Shown piece by piece: positions 7,388-13,843 of a stretch of 17,963 nt of DNA; position 1 is the stretch's first letter; every line of letters starts with the position of its first letter. Source of the stretch: JAACPR01 sp964598245 (GTDB lineage: Bacteria > Patescibacteriota > Minisyncoccia > Phycocordibacterales > JAACPR01); the NCBI GenBank assembly GCA_964598245.1, contig CAZRAX010000006.1:1-17963 (forward strand), given 5' to 3'. The position numbers and the translations under genes were made by a program. The notes under the pieces were generated by a model. The model had not been told where the DNA came from, ran no database searches, and worked only from the letters and a program-made list of their open reading frames with translations.

Positions 7388-7502
7388 ATTTAATGAGTAT
7401 CGTGCGTACTAAAGCGTAAAACGCTTTTGCCCGACCTCGAGAGGACTTATTCTGTGTCTTGCAATTTGCATGCCACAGAGCCCCTTGTCTTTGGTCTTAC
7501 AA
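7372..7502 (-). ncRNA. Ribosomal L10 leader (rplJL autoregulatory 5' UTR)
   Basis: Structured leader, read on the minus strand. The closing stem P1 is a perfect 10 bp: GTAAGACCAA (7500-7491) with TTGGTCTTAC (7381-7372). Inside lie a stem GGGGC/GTCCT (7484-7480 with 7446-7442) extended by CTGTG/CACAG (about 7478-7452), a stem GGTCG/CGACC (7436-7432 with 7386-7382), and a hairpin AAAGCG/CGCTTT (7427-7411). The AAAGACAAGGGG segment beside P1 resembles the L10-binding kink-turn region. The position directly upstream of rplJ and this fold match the known L10 leader family. L10 with L12 is expected to bind here and repress its own operon. Confidence 0.85.
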
Positions 7503-7508
7503 AGAGTA

Positions 7509-7536
7509 ATCATACATAAATAATTTTATTTGTAAA
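7509..7536 (-). promoter_or_regulatory. rplJL promoter (TTTACA-N16-TATGAT)
   Basis: The -35 TTTACA (7531-7536) and -10 TATGAT (7509-7514) are 16 bases apart on the minus strand. The predicted start, about 7502, falls just before the first base of leader stem P1 at 7500. This fits the promoter and leader to each other. The -35 begins 12 bases after the rseP stop. Confidence 0.78.
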
Positions 7537-7548
7537 GTTTAAATTAAA

Positions 7549-8643
7549 TTAGAAAAGTCTAATTACATCATTAACCGTAATAGCGAACATTAATAAAAGA
7601 AGAATCATAAAACCAATTGTATTAATTGAATTAACAATCGCAGGTTTAATCCTTTTACGAGTTATTCCTTCAATCATAACAATCAACAATCTACCTCCAT
7701 CAAGTGCAGGAAAAGGTAAAATATTTAAAATAGCAAGGTTTATGGAAATAAAAGCAGTGAATCCAAGCAAATAGTTTAATCCAAAATTAGAAGCGCTGTC
7801 TACCAACTTTACAATCCCAACAGGACCTGCAACATCATCAAAGGATCCATCCCCTGAAACAGCTCTCGTGATTAATTGTGATAATCCTGACGCAATTTCT
7901 TTAATCATTTGACCGGTCATAATAAAACCTTGCCAAATTGCTTCAAAAAATGAAAACTGTAATTTCCCAATTCTTTCCATTGAAATACCAATTGCTGGCC
8001 GATCTAAATCTAAAACACCTTTTTCTGGTTGAATTTCTAAACTTAATTTTTGATCAGACCTCATTATGTCTAAAGTAATTAATTTAGAACTAGAAGAAAT
8101 AAATTTTTGAATTGATTCTGTAGTTATATTTTCTAAAGATAATACTTCACCATTTCTTCTAATTTCTATAATTTGGTCACCCGACTGTAGGCCAATCTTT
8201 TTTGCTGGAGATTCTTCAACGACCGATGTTACAACAACAAATGATTTTTCAATATTATTTTGATTTTTTTCTGTAACAATAGAAGGAAAACCAAACATTA
8301 AAGAAATTGAAAATAATAACCACGCAAATAAAATATTAAATACTACACCAGCGACCAAGACGGCTGCTTGAGTCCATCTAGATTTATTTAAAAAACTATC
8401 TTTGTTATTTGGATCTAGAGATTCTTCTGTTGCCGATTCACCAAAAATTTTAACATAACCTCCAATCGGGATTAGATTTAGTGAATATTTGGTACCATTT
8501 TTTATTTTTGACCATATTCTAGGTGGAAAACCAACAGCAAATTCATCAACACGAATACCACTTTTTTTGGCAACTAAAAAGTGCCCAAGTTCATGAACAA
8601 ATATTAAAACACCCAAGATTAAAATAAATATTATTACTGACAT
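7549..8643 (-). CDS. rseP: Site-2 intramembrane zinc metalloprotease (RseP/RasP family)
   Basis: Membrane protease that cleaves transmembrane substrates such as anti-sigma factors or signal-peptide remnants. It has 364 residues; E. coli RseP has 450. The zinc site HELGH (17-21) lies in the first membrane helix, and the second metal motif LDGG (314-317, in LPFPALDGGRLL) in a later one. Further helices lie at about 95-118, 290-310 and 338-358. There is a single PDZ domain at about 135-215 (SPAKKIGLQSGDQIIEI at 145-161), whereas E. coli has two. The start codon overlaps the frr stop as TAATG, so translation is coupled. proS, its usual downstream neighbour, is separated by rplJL. The substrate is unknown. 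Confidence 0.94.
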   Translation of the reverse strand: MSVIIFILILGVLIFVHELGHFLVAKKSGIRVDEFAVGFPPRIWSKIKNGTKYSLNLIPIGGYVKIFGESATEESLDPNNKDSFLNKSRWTQAAVLVAGVVFNILFAWLLFSISLMFGFPSIVTEKNQNNIEKSFVVVTSVVEESPAKKIGLQSGDQIIEIRRNGEVLSLENITTESIQKFISSSSKLITLDIMRSDQKLSLEIQPEKGVLDLDRPAIGISMERIGKLQFSFFEAIWQGFIMTGQMIKEIASGLSQLITRAVSGDGSFDDVAGPVGIVKLVDSASNFGLNYLLGFTAFISINLAILNILPFPALDGGRLLIVMIEGITRKRIKPAIVNSINTIGFMILLLLMFAITVNDVIRLF

Positions 8644-9194
8644 TATGATTTTATTTCATTTTCCTTATTAACTGTTAATTGCTCTAAATCTTTTTGAAAA
8701 TCATTAGCGATTTTTTCCATTTCTTCTTTTGATTTAAATTTTTCATCTTCTGTTATTTCACTATTTTTTTCTTTTAATTGAATATCACTCCAAACATCCA
8801 CTCTTTCTTTTCTAATTGAGATTCTAGCTTCTTCAAGTTTTTTACCAACTTGTTTAATTAAAATTTCACGACGCTCTGAAGTCAATTCTGGGAAGATAAC
8901 TCTCAATCCTTTTTCATCAGTTGAAATTGAAACTCCTAAATCAGCTTCTGTGATGGATTTTTCAATTTCCTTTGTTTGGGCAATATCATAAGGACTAATT
9001 CTAATTGTTCTAGCATCTTCTACAGAAACACCCGCCACCTGATTCAGTGGACTGGGTGTCCCATAAGAATTAACCCTAACAGAGTCTAGTAGTGTAACGG
9101 TTGCGCGACCAGTTCTAATACCAGATAATTCACTATCAAGCCAATTTTTAATTTTACTTAACTTTTCTTTAAATTCATTAAATTGATACATCAT
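8643..9194 (-). CDS. frr: Ribosome recycling factor
   Basis: With EF-G, RRF splits post-termination ribosomes. It has 183 residues, close to the usual 185. The three-helix-bundle domain and the inserted beta domain are both present: LSGIRTGRAT (23-32), VNSYGTPSPLNQVAGVSV (41-58), RTIRISPYD, then GLRVIFPELTSERRE and the long C-terminal helix (KKLEEARISIRKERVD onward). Two tandem ATG codons (9194 and 9191) are both possible starts. The gene has its own promoter overlapping the end of holB, and its stop overlaps the rseP start (TAATG). pyrH and uppS, frequent neighbours elsewhere, are absent. Confidence 0.96.
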   Translation of the reverse strand: MMYQFNEFKEKLSKIKNWLDSELSGIRTGRATVTLLDSVRVNSYGTPSPLNQVAGVSVEDARTIRISPYDIAQTKEIEKSITEADLGVSISTDEKGLRVIFPELTSERREILIKQVGKKLEEARISIRKERVDVWSDIQLKEKNSEITEDEKFKSKEEMEKIANDFQKDLEQLTVNKENEIKS

Positions 9195-9202
9195 AATATA
9201 TT

Positions 9203-9230
9203 ATTATAGCAAAAGAACTGCTCTTTCCAA
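9203..9230 (-). promoter_or_regulatory. frr-rseP promoter with extended -10
   Basis: On the minus strand TTGGAA (9225-9230), a 16-base spacer, then TATAAT (9203-9208) preceded by TGC. The extended -10 is perfect. The predicted start is at about 9196, 2 bases before the frr ATG, so the mRNA would be nearly leaderless. The holB stop codon (9206-9204) lies inside the -10 box. Confidence 0.65.
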
Positions 9231-9893
9231 GAGGATCTTTATTGAAGAACCACTATCACCAATAAAGTCTTCAATTTGCATTAAAATTTTTATTTTTGAA
9301 GCAATTTCTTCTTGATAAGATTTTTCATTTTTTTTTCTTAAAGAAAAAATCATATTTTGTATTAAACAACACGCTTCGATACGATCTTTTTTTTCATCTT
9401 TAATATCTTTTACTAAATTATCTACAAATTTTAAACGATCAGTAATTGACATTTTCTGAATTTCTTCAAAAGAATTTTTTTTCTCTTTGGGTAAATTTTT
9501 TTTAATAATTACAGCTCTAGAAAAAAAAGTTGGTAAAAGACCTTCAATTTTTGGTAACACGATAAAAAAATAGGTCCTAGCTGTTGGCTCTTCTAGGATT
9601 TTTAGCAAAGCATTCTGGGCATGATGATTAATAGAATTAACAAAAATTAAAAAAACCATTTTTTTATCTTCTGGAGTTTTGATTTGGGATTGTGTTATCA
9701 AAGCCCTTGAATCAACAACTTTAAATTGATTATATTTATAGTCAAAAAAAAGAGCTTTGTCATTTGGATCAACTCCAAATTCATTACACAGAAAATTTCT
9801 TAATTGATCTTCAGTTTCTTGATGACCTCCTTCTATTAAATGAAAATGATGAATATCACCATTATTTTTATATTGTTCAATAATTCGTTGCAT
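9204..9893 (-). CDS. holB: DNA polymerase III delta' subunit (clamp loader)
   Basis: The AAA+ fold subunit delta' forms the clamp loader with delta and tau/gamma. From the ATG at 9893 it has 229 residues; E. coli HolB has 334. The diagnostic stretch is HHAQNALLKILEEPTA followed by FFIVLP and LLPTFFSRAV. Where the family has a P-loop position there is only LIEGGHQETE, so no ATP binding is expected, as in other delta' subunits. The usual SRC motif reads SRA, and no zinc-ribbon cysteines are present. An in-frame TTG at 9932 would overlap mreB2 by 38 bases; the ATG lies one base after the mreB2 stop and is preferred. tmk, a common neighbour, is absent. Confidence 0.85.
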   Translation of the reverse strand: MQRIIEQYKNNGDIHHFHLIEGGHQETEDQLRNFLCNEFGVDPNDKALFFDYKYNQFKVVDSRALITQSQIKTPEDKKMVFLIFVNSINHHAQNALLKILEEPTARTYFFIVLPKIEGLLPTFFSRAVIIKKNLPKEKKNSFEEIQKMSITDRLKFVDNLVKDIKDEKKDRIEACCLIQNMIFSLRKKNEKSYQEEIASKIKILMQIEDFIGDSGSSIKILLERAVLLL

Positions 9894-9894
9894 T

Positions 9895-10908
9895 TTATCT
9901 CTTGGAAATAATTGATTTTTTATAAGTATCAAGGTGATTCAAGGCAATTCCAGTTCCTTTTACAACACAATAAAGAGGATCTTTTGCTAAATGAGCTTTT
10001 ACTCCTGTCCTACGATAAACTAATTCCGTTAAATTTCTCAACTGTGAAGAACCTCCTGTCATTGTTATCCCAGCATCAATAATATCTGATGATAATTCTG
10101 GTGGGGTTTCTTGTAAAACATCTTTGATTGCTTTGACAATTTCTCTTAATTCTTTATTAATTGCTTTGACAATTTCATTAGTTTTAATTTCAGTTGATCG
10201 AGGGAGCCCAGTTAAAAAATCTCGACCTTTTATTGTCATTTCAAGTTCTTCATCTAACAATACAGCTGAACCAATTTTGACCTTAATTTGCTCTGCAGTT
10301 TTATCACCAATAGCCAAGTTAAAAGTTTTTTTAACAAAATCAGCAATTGCTGTATCAATTCTGTTACCAGCACATTTAACTGAAGTAGAGGCAACGATTC
10401 CACCAAGTGAAATAACAGCAACATCAGTAGTTCCCCCGCCAATATCAACAATCATCCGTCCTTGTGCTTCATAAATAGGAATACCTGCACCAATTGCCGC
10501 CAAAATTGGTTCTTTTACTACATAAGCATTTTTAGAGCCGGCCTTGATAGCTGCCTCTATAACGGCACGACGTTCAGTAGAAGTAACACCAGCAGGTACA
10601 GAGACCATCACTTCAGGTTTAAAAAATTTAAAACGACCCAATGATTTTTGGATATAGTAAGATAACATTGCTTCGGTGACACGATAATCAGCAATAACAC
10701 CGTCTTGCATTGGCCTATAAGCAATAATGCTTTCTGGAGTTCTACCGATCATTTCTTTGGCTTCATTACCAACTGCTAATATTTTGTTATCTTGTTCAGA
10801 GATAGCAACAACCGAAGGTTCATTTAAAACAATTCCTTTTCCAGGGGCAAAAACCAGCGTATTAGCTGTCCCTAGATCAATTCCCAATTTTGGTGTCATA
10901 AACCCCAT
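9895..10908 (-). CDS. mreB: Second MreB/Mbl-type actin homologue
   Basis: A second actin-like protein of 337 residues. Phosphate 1 loop DLGTANT is at 11-17, phosphate 2 loop DIGGGTTD at 155-162 and the adenosine loop TGGSSQL at 284-290. Compared with the canonical MreB at 3892-4971 it lacks the basic amphipathic N-terminus (it starts MGFMTPKLGIDLG), reads VKEPILAAIG (131-140) where the other has VEEPMAAAVG, and has TGGSSQL instead of VGGGALI. It is clearly a diverged paralogue and not a recent duplicate. Mbl or MreBH would be the Bacillus analogues, but which one it matches cannot be settled here. It heads the block mreB2-holB-frr-rseP and is divergent from priA. A second ATG at 10899 is possible. 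Confidence 0.92.
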   Translation of the reverse strand: MGFMTPKLGIDLGTANTLVFAPGKGIVLNEPSVVAISEQDNKILAVGNEAKEMIGRTPESIIAYRPMQDGVIADYRVTEAMLSYYIQKSLGRFKFFKPEVMVSVPAGVTSTERRAVIEAAIKAGSKNAYVVKEPILAAIGAGIPIYEAQGRMIVDIGGGTTDVAVISLGGIVASTSVKCAGNRIDTAIADFVKKTFNLAIGDKTAEQIKVKIGSAVLLDEELEMTIKGRDFLTGLPRSTEIKTNEIVKAINKELREIVKAIKDVLQETPPELSSDIIDAGITMTGGSSQLRNLTELVYRRTGVKAHLAKDPLYCVVKGTGIALNHLDTYKKSIISKR

Positions 10909-10918
10909 ATTTAGAGAT

Positions 10919-10946
10919 ATCTTAACTTTTTTTTAGAATTTTACAA
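10919..10946 (-). promoter_or_regulatory. Candidate promoter of mreB2-holB
   Basis: TTGTAA (10941-10946), a 16-base spacer and TAAGAT (10919-10924) lie on the minus strand. The predicted start is about 4 bases before the mreB2 ATG. Each hexamer matches consensus at 4 of 6 positions in AT-rich DNA, so this is tentative. Confidence 0.42.
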
Positions 10947-10970
10947 TTATTTTAAAAGTAATAGTATAGA
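10940..10970 (+). promoter_or_regulatory. Candidate promoter of priA
   Basis: TTTACA (10940-10945) is followed 16 bases later by TAGTAT (10962-10967), or 19 bases later by TATAGA (10965-10970). Either would start transcription a few bases before the priA ATG at 10980. Its -35 occupies the same bases as the -35 of the divergent mreB2 promoter. Confidence 0.38.
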
Positions 10971-10979
10971 ATTAGTAAT

Positions 10980-12884
10980 ATGTATATCATTGAAGTTACA
11001 CCATTTAGTAAATCAATTAGGAATGATTCGTATTCATATTTTTCAACAAAGCCAATTGAAATTGGATCCATTGTTACTATTTCCTTAAGAAAAAAAATTA
11101 TTGAAGGTTTGGTTGTCGATGTGAAAGAAGGAAAAGAATTAAAATCACAAATAAAATCATCTGATTTTCAAATTAAAAAAATTTTAAAAACTTCTCCTAA
11201 TTTATTTTTTAAAAAAGAATTAATACAAGCAATTAAAGAAACTGCAGATTTTTTTGCAACCTCGATTGGTTCAATAATTACAAATATAACTCCCAAAATA
11301 CTAACAGAAGAAATTGATAAATTTAAACCGAATGCAAAAACTGAATTACAAAATAACAATCAAACTAAAAGTCAGAAATACATTATACAAACTGAGGATG
11401 ATGATCGATATTCAGAATATAAAAGTATCATCAGAGAAAATTTTGCTAAAAACAAATCAGTTATTTTTGTTGTACCAACAATAGAAGATTGTCATCTAGC
11501 TGAAAAAAAATTAAGTCGGGGTATCGAAAAAGATACATTTGTTTTAAATAGTAGAACAACACAAAAAAATATTTTAGAGAAGTGGATGAAGATTAAGAGA
11601 AATAATAAGCCAATTCTTTTGGTTACAACTTGTTCTTTTATAACATTACCAATAGAAAAAATTGGTATTATTATAATAGAAAGAGAAAATTCATCAGCAT
11701 ATAGAACAATGAAAATGCCTTATATTGATATGAGATTTTTTATTGAAAAATATGCCGAAAAATTAAATATTCCGATTTTATTTGGTGACATGATGTTAAG
11801 AACTGAAACACTAAAAAGATACGATGAGCATGATTTTTTTGAGTATACACCAATTAAATTTCGTTCTATTACTAATGCTAATCAAAAAATGATTGACTTA
11901 AAAGATGAAAATGAAATTATTAACAAAGAAAATCCACTTTCTAAAAGTTTAATAAATTTAATTACAGAAAATATTTCTCAAAATGAGCATCTTTTTATTT
12001 TAAATAATCGAAAAGGTTTAGCTCCATTAGTCGTTTGTGGTGATTGTGGCCAAATTGTAAAGTGTAATGAATGTGATTCCCCAATTACTTTGTATGGTAA
12101 AGATGCAACTGTTAAAGAAAATTACTTTTATTGTCATTTTTGCGGAGCAAAAAGACCTGCTGGAGAAAAATGTAGTAATTGTAACAGTTGGAGATTAGAA
12201 ACTGTTGGTTTTGGTACAGATAAAATTAAGAAAGAAATAGAAAAACAATTTCCTAAAACAAAAATTTTAATTCTTGATAAAGATCATAGTAAAACACCAT
12301 CGCAAGCTCAAAAAGTTATAAATGATTTTTACGAATCACCCAGTGCAATTTTAGTTGGAACAGAACTAGCCCTACTTTACCTACACCAACCAATAGAAAA
12401 TGTTGCGATTAGCTCGATTGATTCAATGTTTTCATCACCTGATTTTAGGATCAGAGAAAAAATATTGAATATTTTGTTAAAAGTAAGATCAAAAGCACAA
12501 AAAAATTTTCTAATCCAAAGTCGTAACTTGGATAATGAAATTTTTGACAATTTAAAAGCTGGTAATTTAACTGAATTTTATAGAACAGAATTTATTGAAC
12601 GAAAAAAATATAATTTTCCACCCTTTAGTTTAATCATCAAAATTTCAACTTCGGCTAGGAAATATGAAACTGCTGAAAATGAAATTAACCTAATAAAAGA
12701 AGAATTAGATTTTAAAGATATGATTATATTTGAATCTTTAGTTAAAAATAATAAAGGTTTAAAAACAGCAACTGGATTTTTAAGGATCGATCGGAAAGAA
12801 TGGCCAAATCAAGAAATAATTGAGAAACTGAAAAATTTGCCAGCTAAAATAAAATTAGAAATTGATGCAGAAAATTTATTCTAG
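10980..12884 (+). CDS. priA: PriA-like replication restart protein lacking helicase motifs
   Basis: PriA recognises stalled forks and reloads the replisome. It has 634 residues. The N-terminal 3'-DNA-binding domain covers about 1-105. The zinc module is intact, with eight cysteines in pairs: C353/C356, C362/C365, C385/C388 and C398/C401. LNNRKGLAPLVVCGDCG (341-357) matches the family's NRRGYAP region, and the C-terminal domain with YNFPPFSLIIKI is present. The ATPase parts are degenerate: no Walker A GKT occurs, the DEEH box reads EREN (234-237), GTxMxxKGHDF reads GTELALLYLHQ (460-470), and the QVAGRAGR segment reads LLKVRSKAQK. It is therefore probably a DNA-binding and scaffold protein without helicase activity, as proposed for actinobacterial PriA. 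It is divergent from mreB2 and overlaps orf119 tail to tail by 9 bases. Confidence 0.9.
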   Translation: MYIIEVTPFSKSIRNDSYSYFSTKPIEIGSIVTISLRKKIIEGLVVDVKEGKELKSQIKSSDFQIKKILKTSPNLFFKKELIQAIKETADFFATSIGSIITNITPKILTEEIDKFKPNAKTELQNNNQTKSQKYIIQTEDDDRYSEYKSIIRENFAKNKSVIFVVPTIEDCHLAEKKLSRGIEKDTFVLNSRTTQKNILEKWMKIKRNNKPILLVTTCSFITLPIEKIGIIIIERENSSAYRTMKMPYIDMRFFIEKYAEKLNIPILFGDMMLRTETLKRYDEHDFFEYTPIKFRSITNANQKMIDLKDENEIINKENPLSKSLINLITENISQNEHLFILNNRKGLAPLVVCGDCGQIVKCNECDSPITLYGKDATVKENYFYCHFCGAKRPAGEKCSNCNSWRLETVGFGTDKIKKEIEKQFPKTKILILDKDHSKTPSQAQKVINDFYESPSAILVGTELALLYLHQPIENVAISSIDSMFSSPDFRIREKILNILLKVRSKAQKNFLIQSRNLDNEIFDNLKAGNLTEFYRTEFIERKKYNFPPFSLIIKISTSARKYETAENEINLIKEELDFKDMIIFESLVKNNKGLKTATGFLRIDRKEWPNQEIIEKLKNLPAKIKLEIDAENLF

Positions 12885-13235
12885 TGGCAATTCCCCATTT
12901 TCTTTATAATAAATAATATCATCAACTGTTATTTTAAAAATATCTCCTTTAAAACGCTGATGTGAATTAAATTTGGGGTCAGTTTCAATCTCCCTATAAC
13001 AAGCTGAATAAGATTTTTCTTTTTCTGATTCATTAGTCCAAAATTCCATTATAGAATTTCTACCTTTGAGAGTCTCAATATCAAAATTTTTTTCATGAAG
13101 TTGAGCATATAAAATAGTTGCTAATCTCATTTGGTTTTCTAATCTATCTTTGGGTGTTAATTCCCCGATTGCAACTTCTTTTTCATGCTTTATATAATCT
13201 TCATTATTGTGTGGTTTGTGATCTTCAAAAATCAT
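12876..13235 (-). CDS. Hypothetical protein, 119 residues
   Basis: I do not recognise this family. The protein is soluble and highly charged, with no membrane segment or signal peptide. It is predicted mostly helical around residues 27-65, with one Trp and one Cys (SACYREIE, about residues 77-84), ending in an Ile-rich strand (GDIFKITVDDIIYY) before ELPLE. The charged composition, a good ATG and a credible promoter with a start at the ATG support a real gene. It converges on priA and overlaps its last 9 bases. It is divergent from def across 92 bases. Neighbouring translation genes give no firm clue to its role. Confidence 0.75.
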   Translation of the reverse strand: MIFEDHKPHNNEDYIKHEKEVAIGELTPKDRLENQMRLATILYAQLHEKNFDIETLKGRNSIMEFWTNESEKEKSYSACYREIETDPKFNSHQRFKGDIFKITVDDIIYYKENGELPLE

Positions 13236-13241
13236 TATTAA

Positions 13242-13269
13242 ATCATAACTCTCTTTAAAAAAGTCGCAA
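13242..13269 (-). promoter_or_regulatory. Promoter of the 119-residue gene (leaderless)
   Basis: TTGCGA (13264-13269), a 16-base spacer and TATGAT (13242-13247) lie on the minus strand. The -10 ends 7 bases before the ATG, so transcription would begin at the start codon. Confidence 0.5.
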
Positions 13270-13272
13270 GGA

Positions 13273-13285
13273 AGAATTCAATTCT
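13273..13285. repeat. Palindrome between two divergent promoters (possible operator)
   Basis: AGAATT-C-AATTCT is a perfect inverted repeat with 6-base arms. It lies between the -35 boxes of the divergent orf119 and def promoters, almost exactly at their midpoint. It could be an operator, but it may also be chance in AT-rich DNA. Confidence 0.3.
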
Positions 13286-13291
13286 CAAGAC

Positions 13292-13320
13292 TTGAAAAAA
13301 GTAAGAAAATGAAGCATTAT
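13292..13320 (+). promoter_or_regulatory. def-fmt promoter (leaderless)
   Basis: TTGAAA (13292-13297), a 17-base spacer and CATTAT (13315-13320). The predicted start is at 13327-13328, which is the def ATG itself. Confidence 0.5.
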
Positions 13321-13327
13321 TTAAGTA

Positions 13328-13843
13328 ATGAGAGAAATAGTTCAAAAAGATAACAAGGTTTTAAGGCAAATTGCTAAAGAGATTCCAATTAATAAAATAA
13401 AGAGCCCAAAAATCCAGAAAATTTTATCTGAGATGAAAGAAGCATTAGATAGTCAAAATGACGGGGTTGCTTTGGCAGCACCTCAAATTGCAGAATCTTT
13501 GCGAATTTTTATTATTTCCCCAATCGCTTATCAAGTAGATGTAGATAAAAATGATTTTTCTAAAAAAAAATATATATTTATTAATCCTAAAATTATTTGG
13601 AAGTCCAAAGATAACAAAAAAATGGAGGAGGGTTGTCTGTCAGTTCGCCCACTATATGGGAAAGTCAAGAGATCAAGCCGAGTCAAAATTATGGCATACG
13701 ATGAAAATGGAGAGGAATTTGAAATGGAAGGCCGCGGTTTGATTGCCCAAATCTTTCAACATGAAACAGATCATTTAGATGGAATTTTGTTTATTGATAA
13801 AGCAAAAGATTTAAAAGAATTTAATCCAGAAGATTATGAATAA
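13328..13843 (+). CDS. def: Peptide deformylase
   Basis: Removes the formyl group from the N-terminal methionine of new proteins; an Fe/Zn metalloenzyme. It has 171 residues, normal for the family. All three motifs are intact: motif 1 GVALAAPQ (46-53), motif 2 EGCLS (101-105) with metal ligand Cys103, and motif 3 HETDH (145-149) with ligands His145 and His149 and catalytic Glu146. There is a short insertion around 68-80 (VDVDKNDFSKKK). The stop overlaps the fmt start by 8 bases, so the two genes that remove and add the formyl group are translationally coupled, the classic def-fmt pair. A promoter upstream would give a leaderless mRNA. Confidence 0.97.
   Translation: MREIVQKDNKVLRQIAKEIPINKIKSPKIQKILSEMKEALDSQNDGVALAAPQIAESLRIFIISPIAYQVDVDKNDFSKKKYIFINPKIIWKSKDNKKMEEGCLSVRPLYGKVKRSSRVKIMAYDENGEEFEMEGRGLIAQIFQHETDHLDGILFIDKAKDLKEFNPEDYE

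Noticed and set aside
9894..9932. Upstream TTG start for holB
   Set aside because: It would overlap mreB2 by 38 bases; the ATG at 9893 fits directly after the mreB2 stop.
10124..10474. 116-codon plus-strand ORF
   Set aside because: Antisense shadow of the second mreB, with the same Ser/Ile-rich composition.
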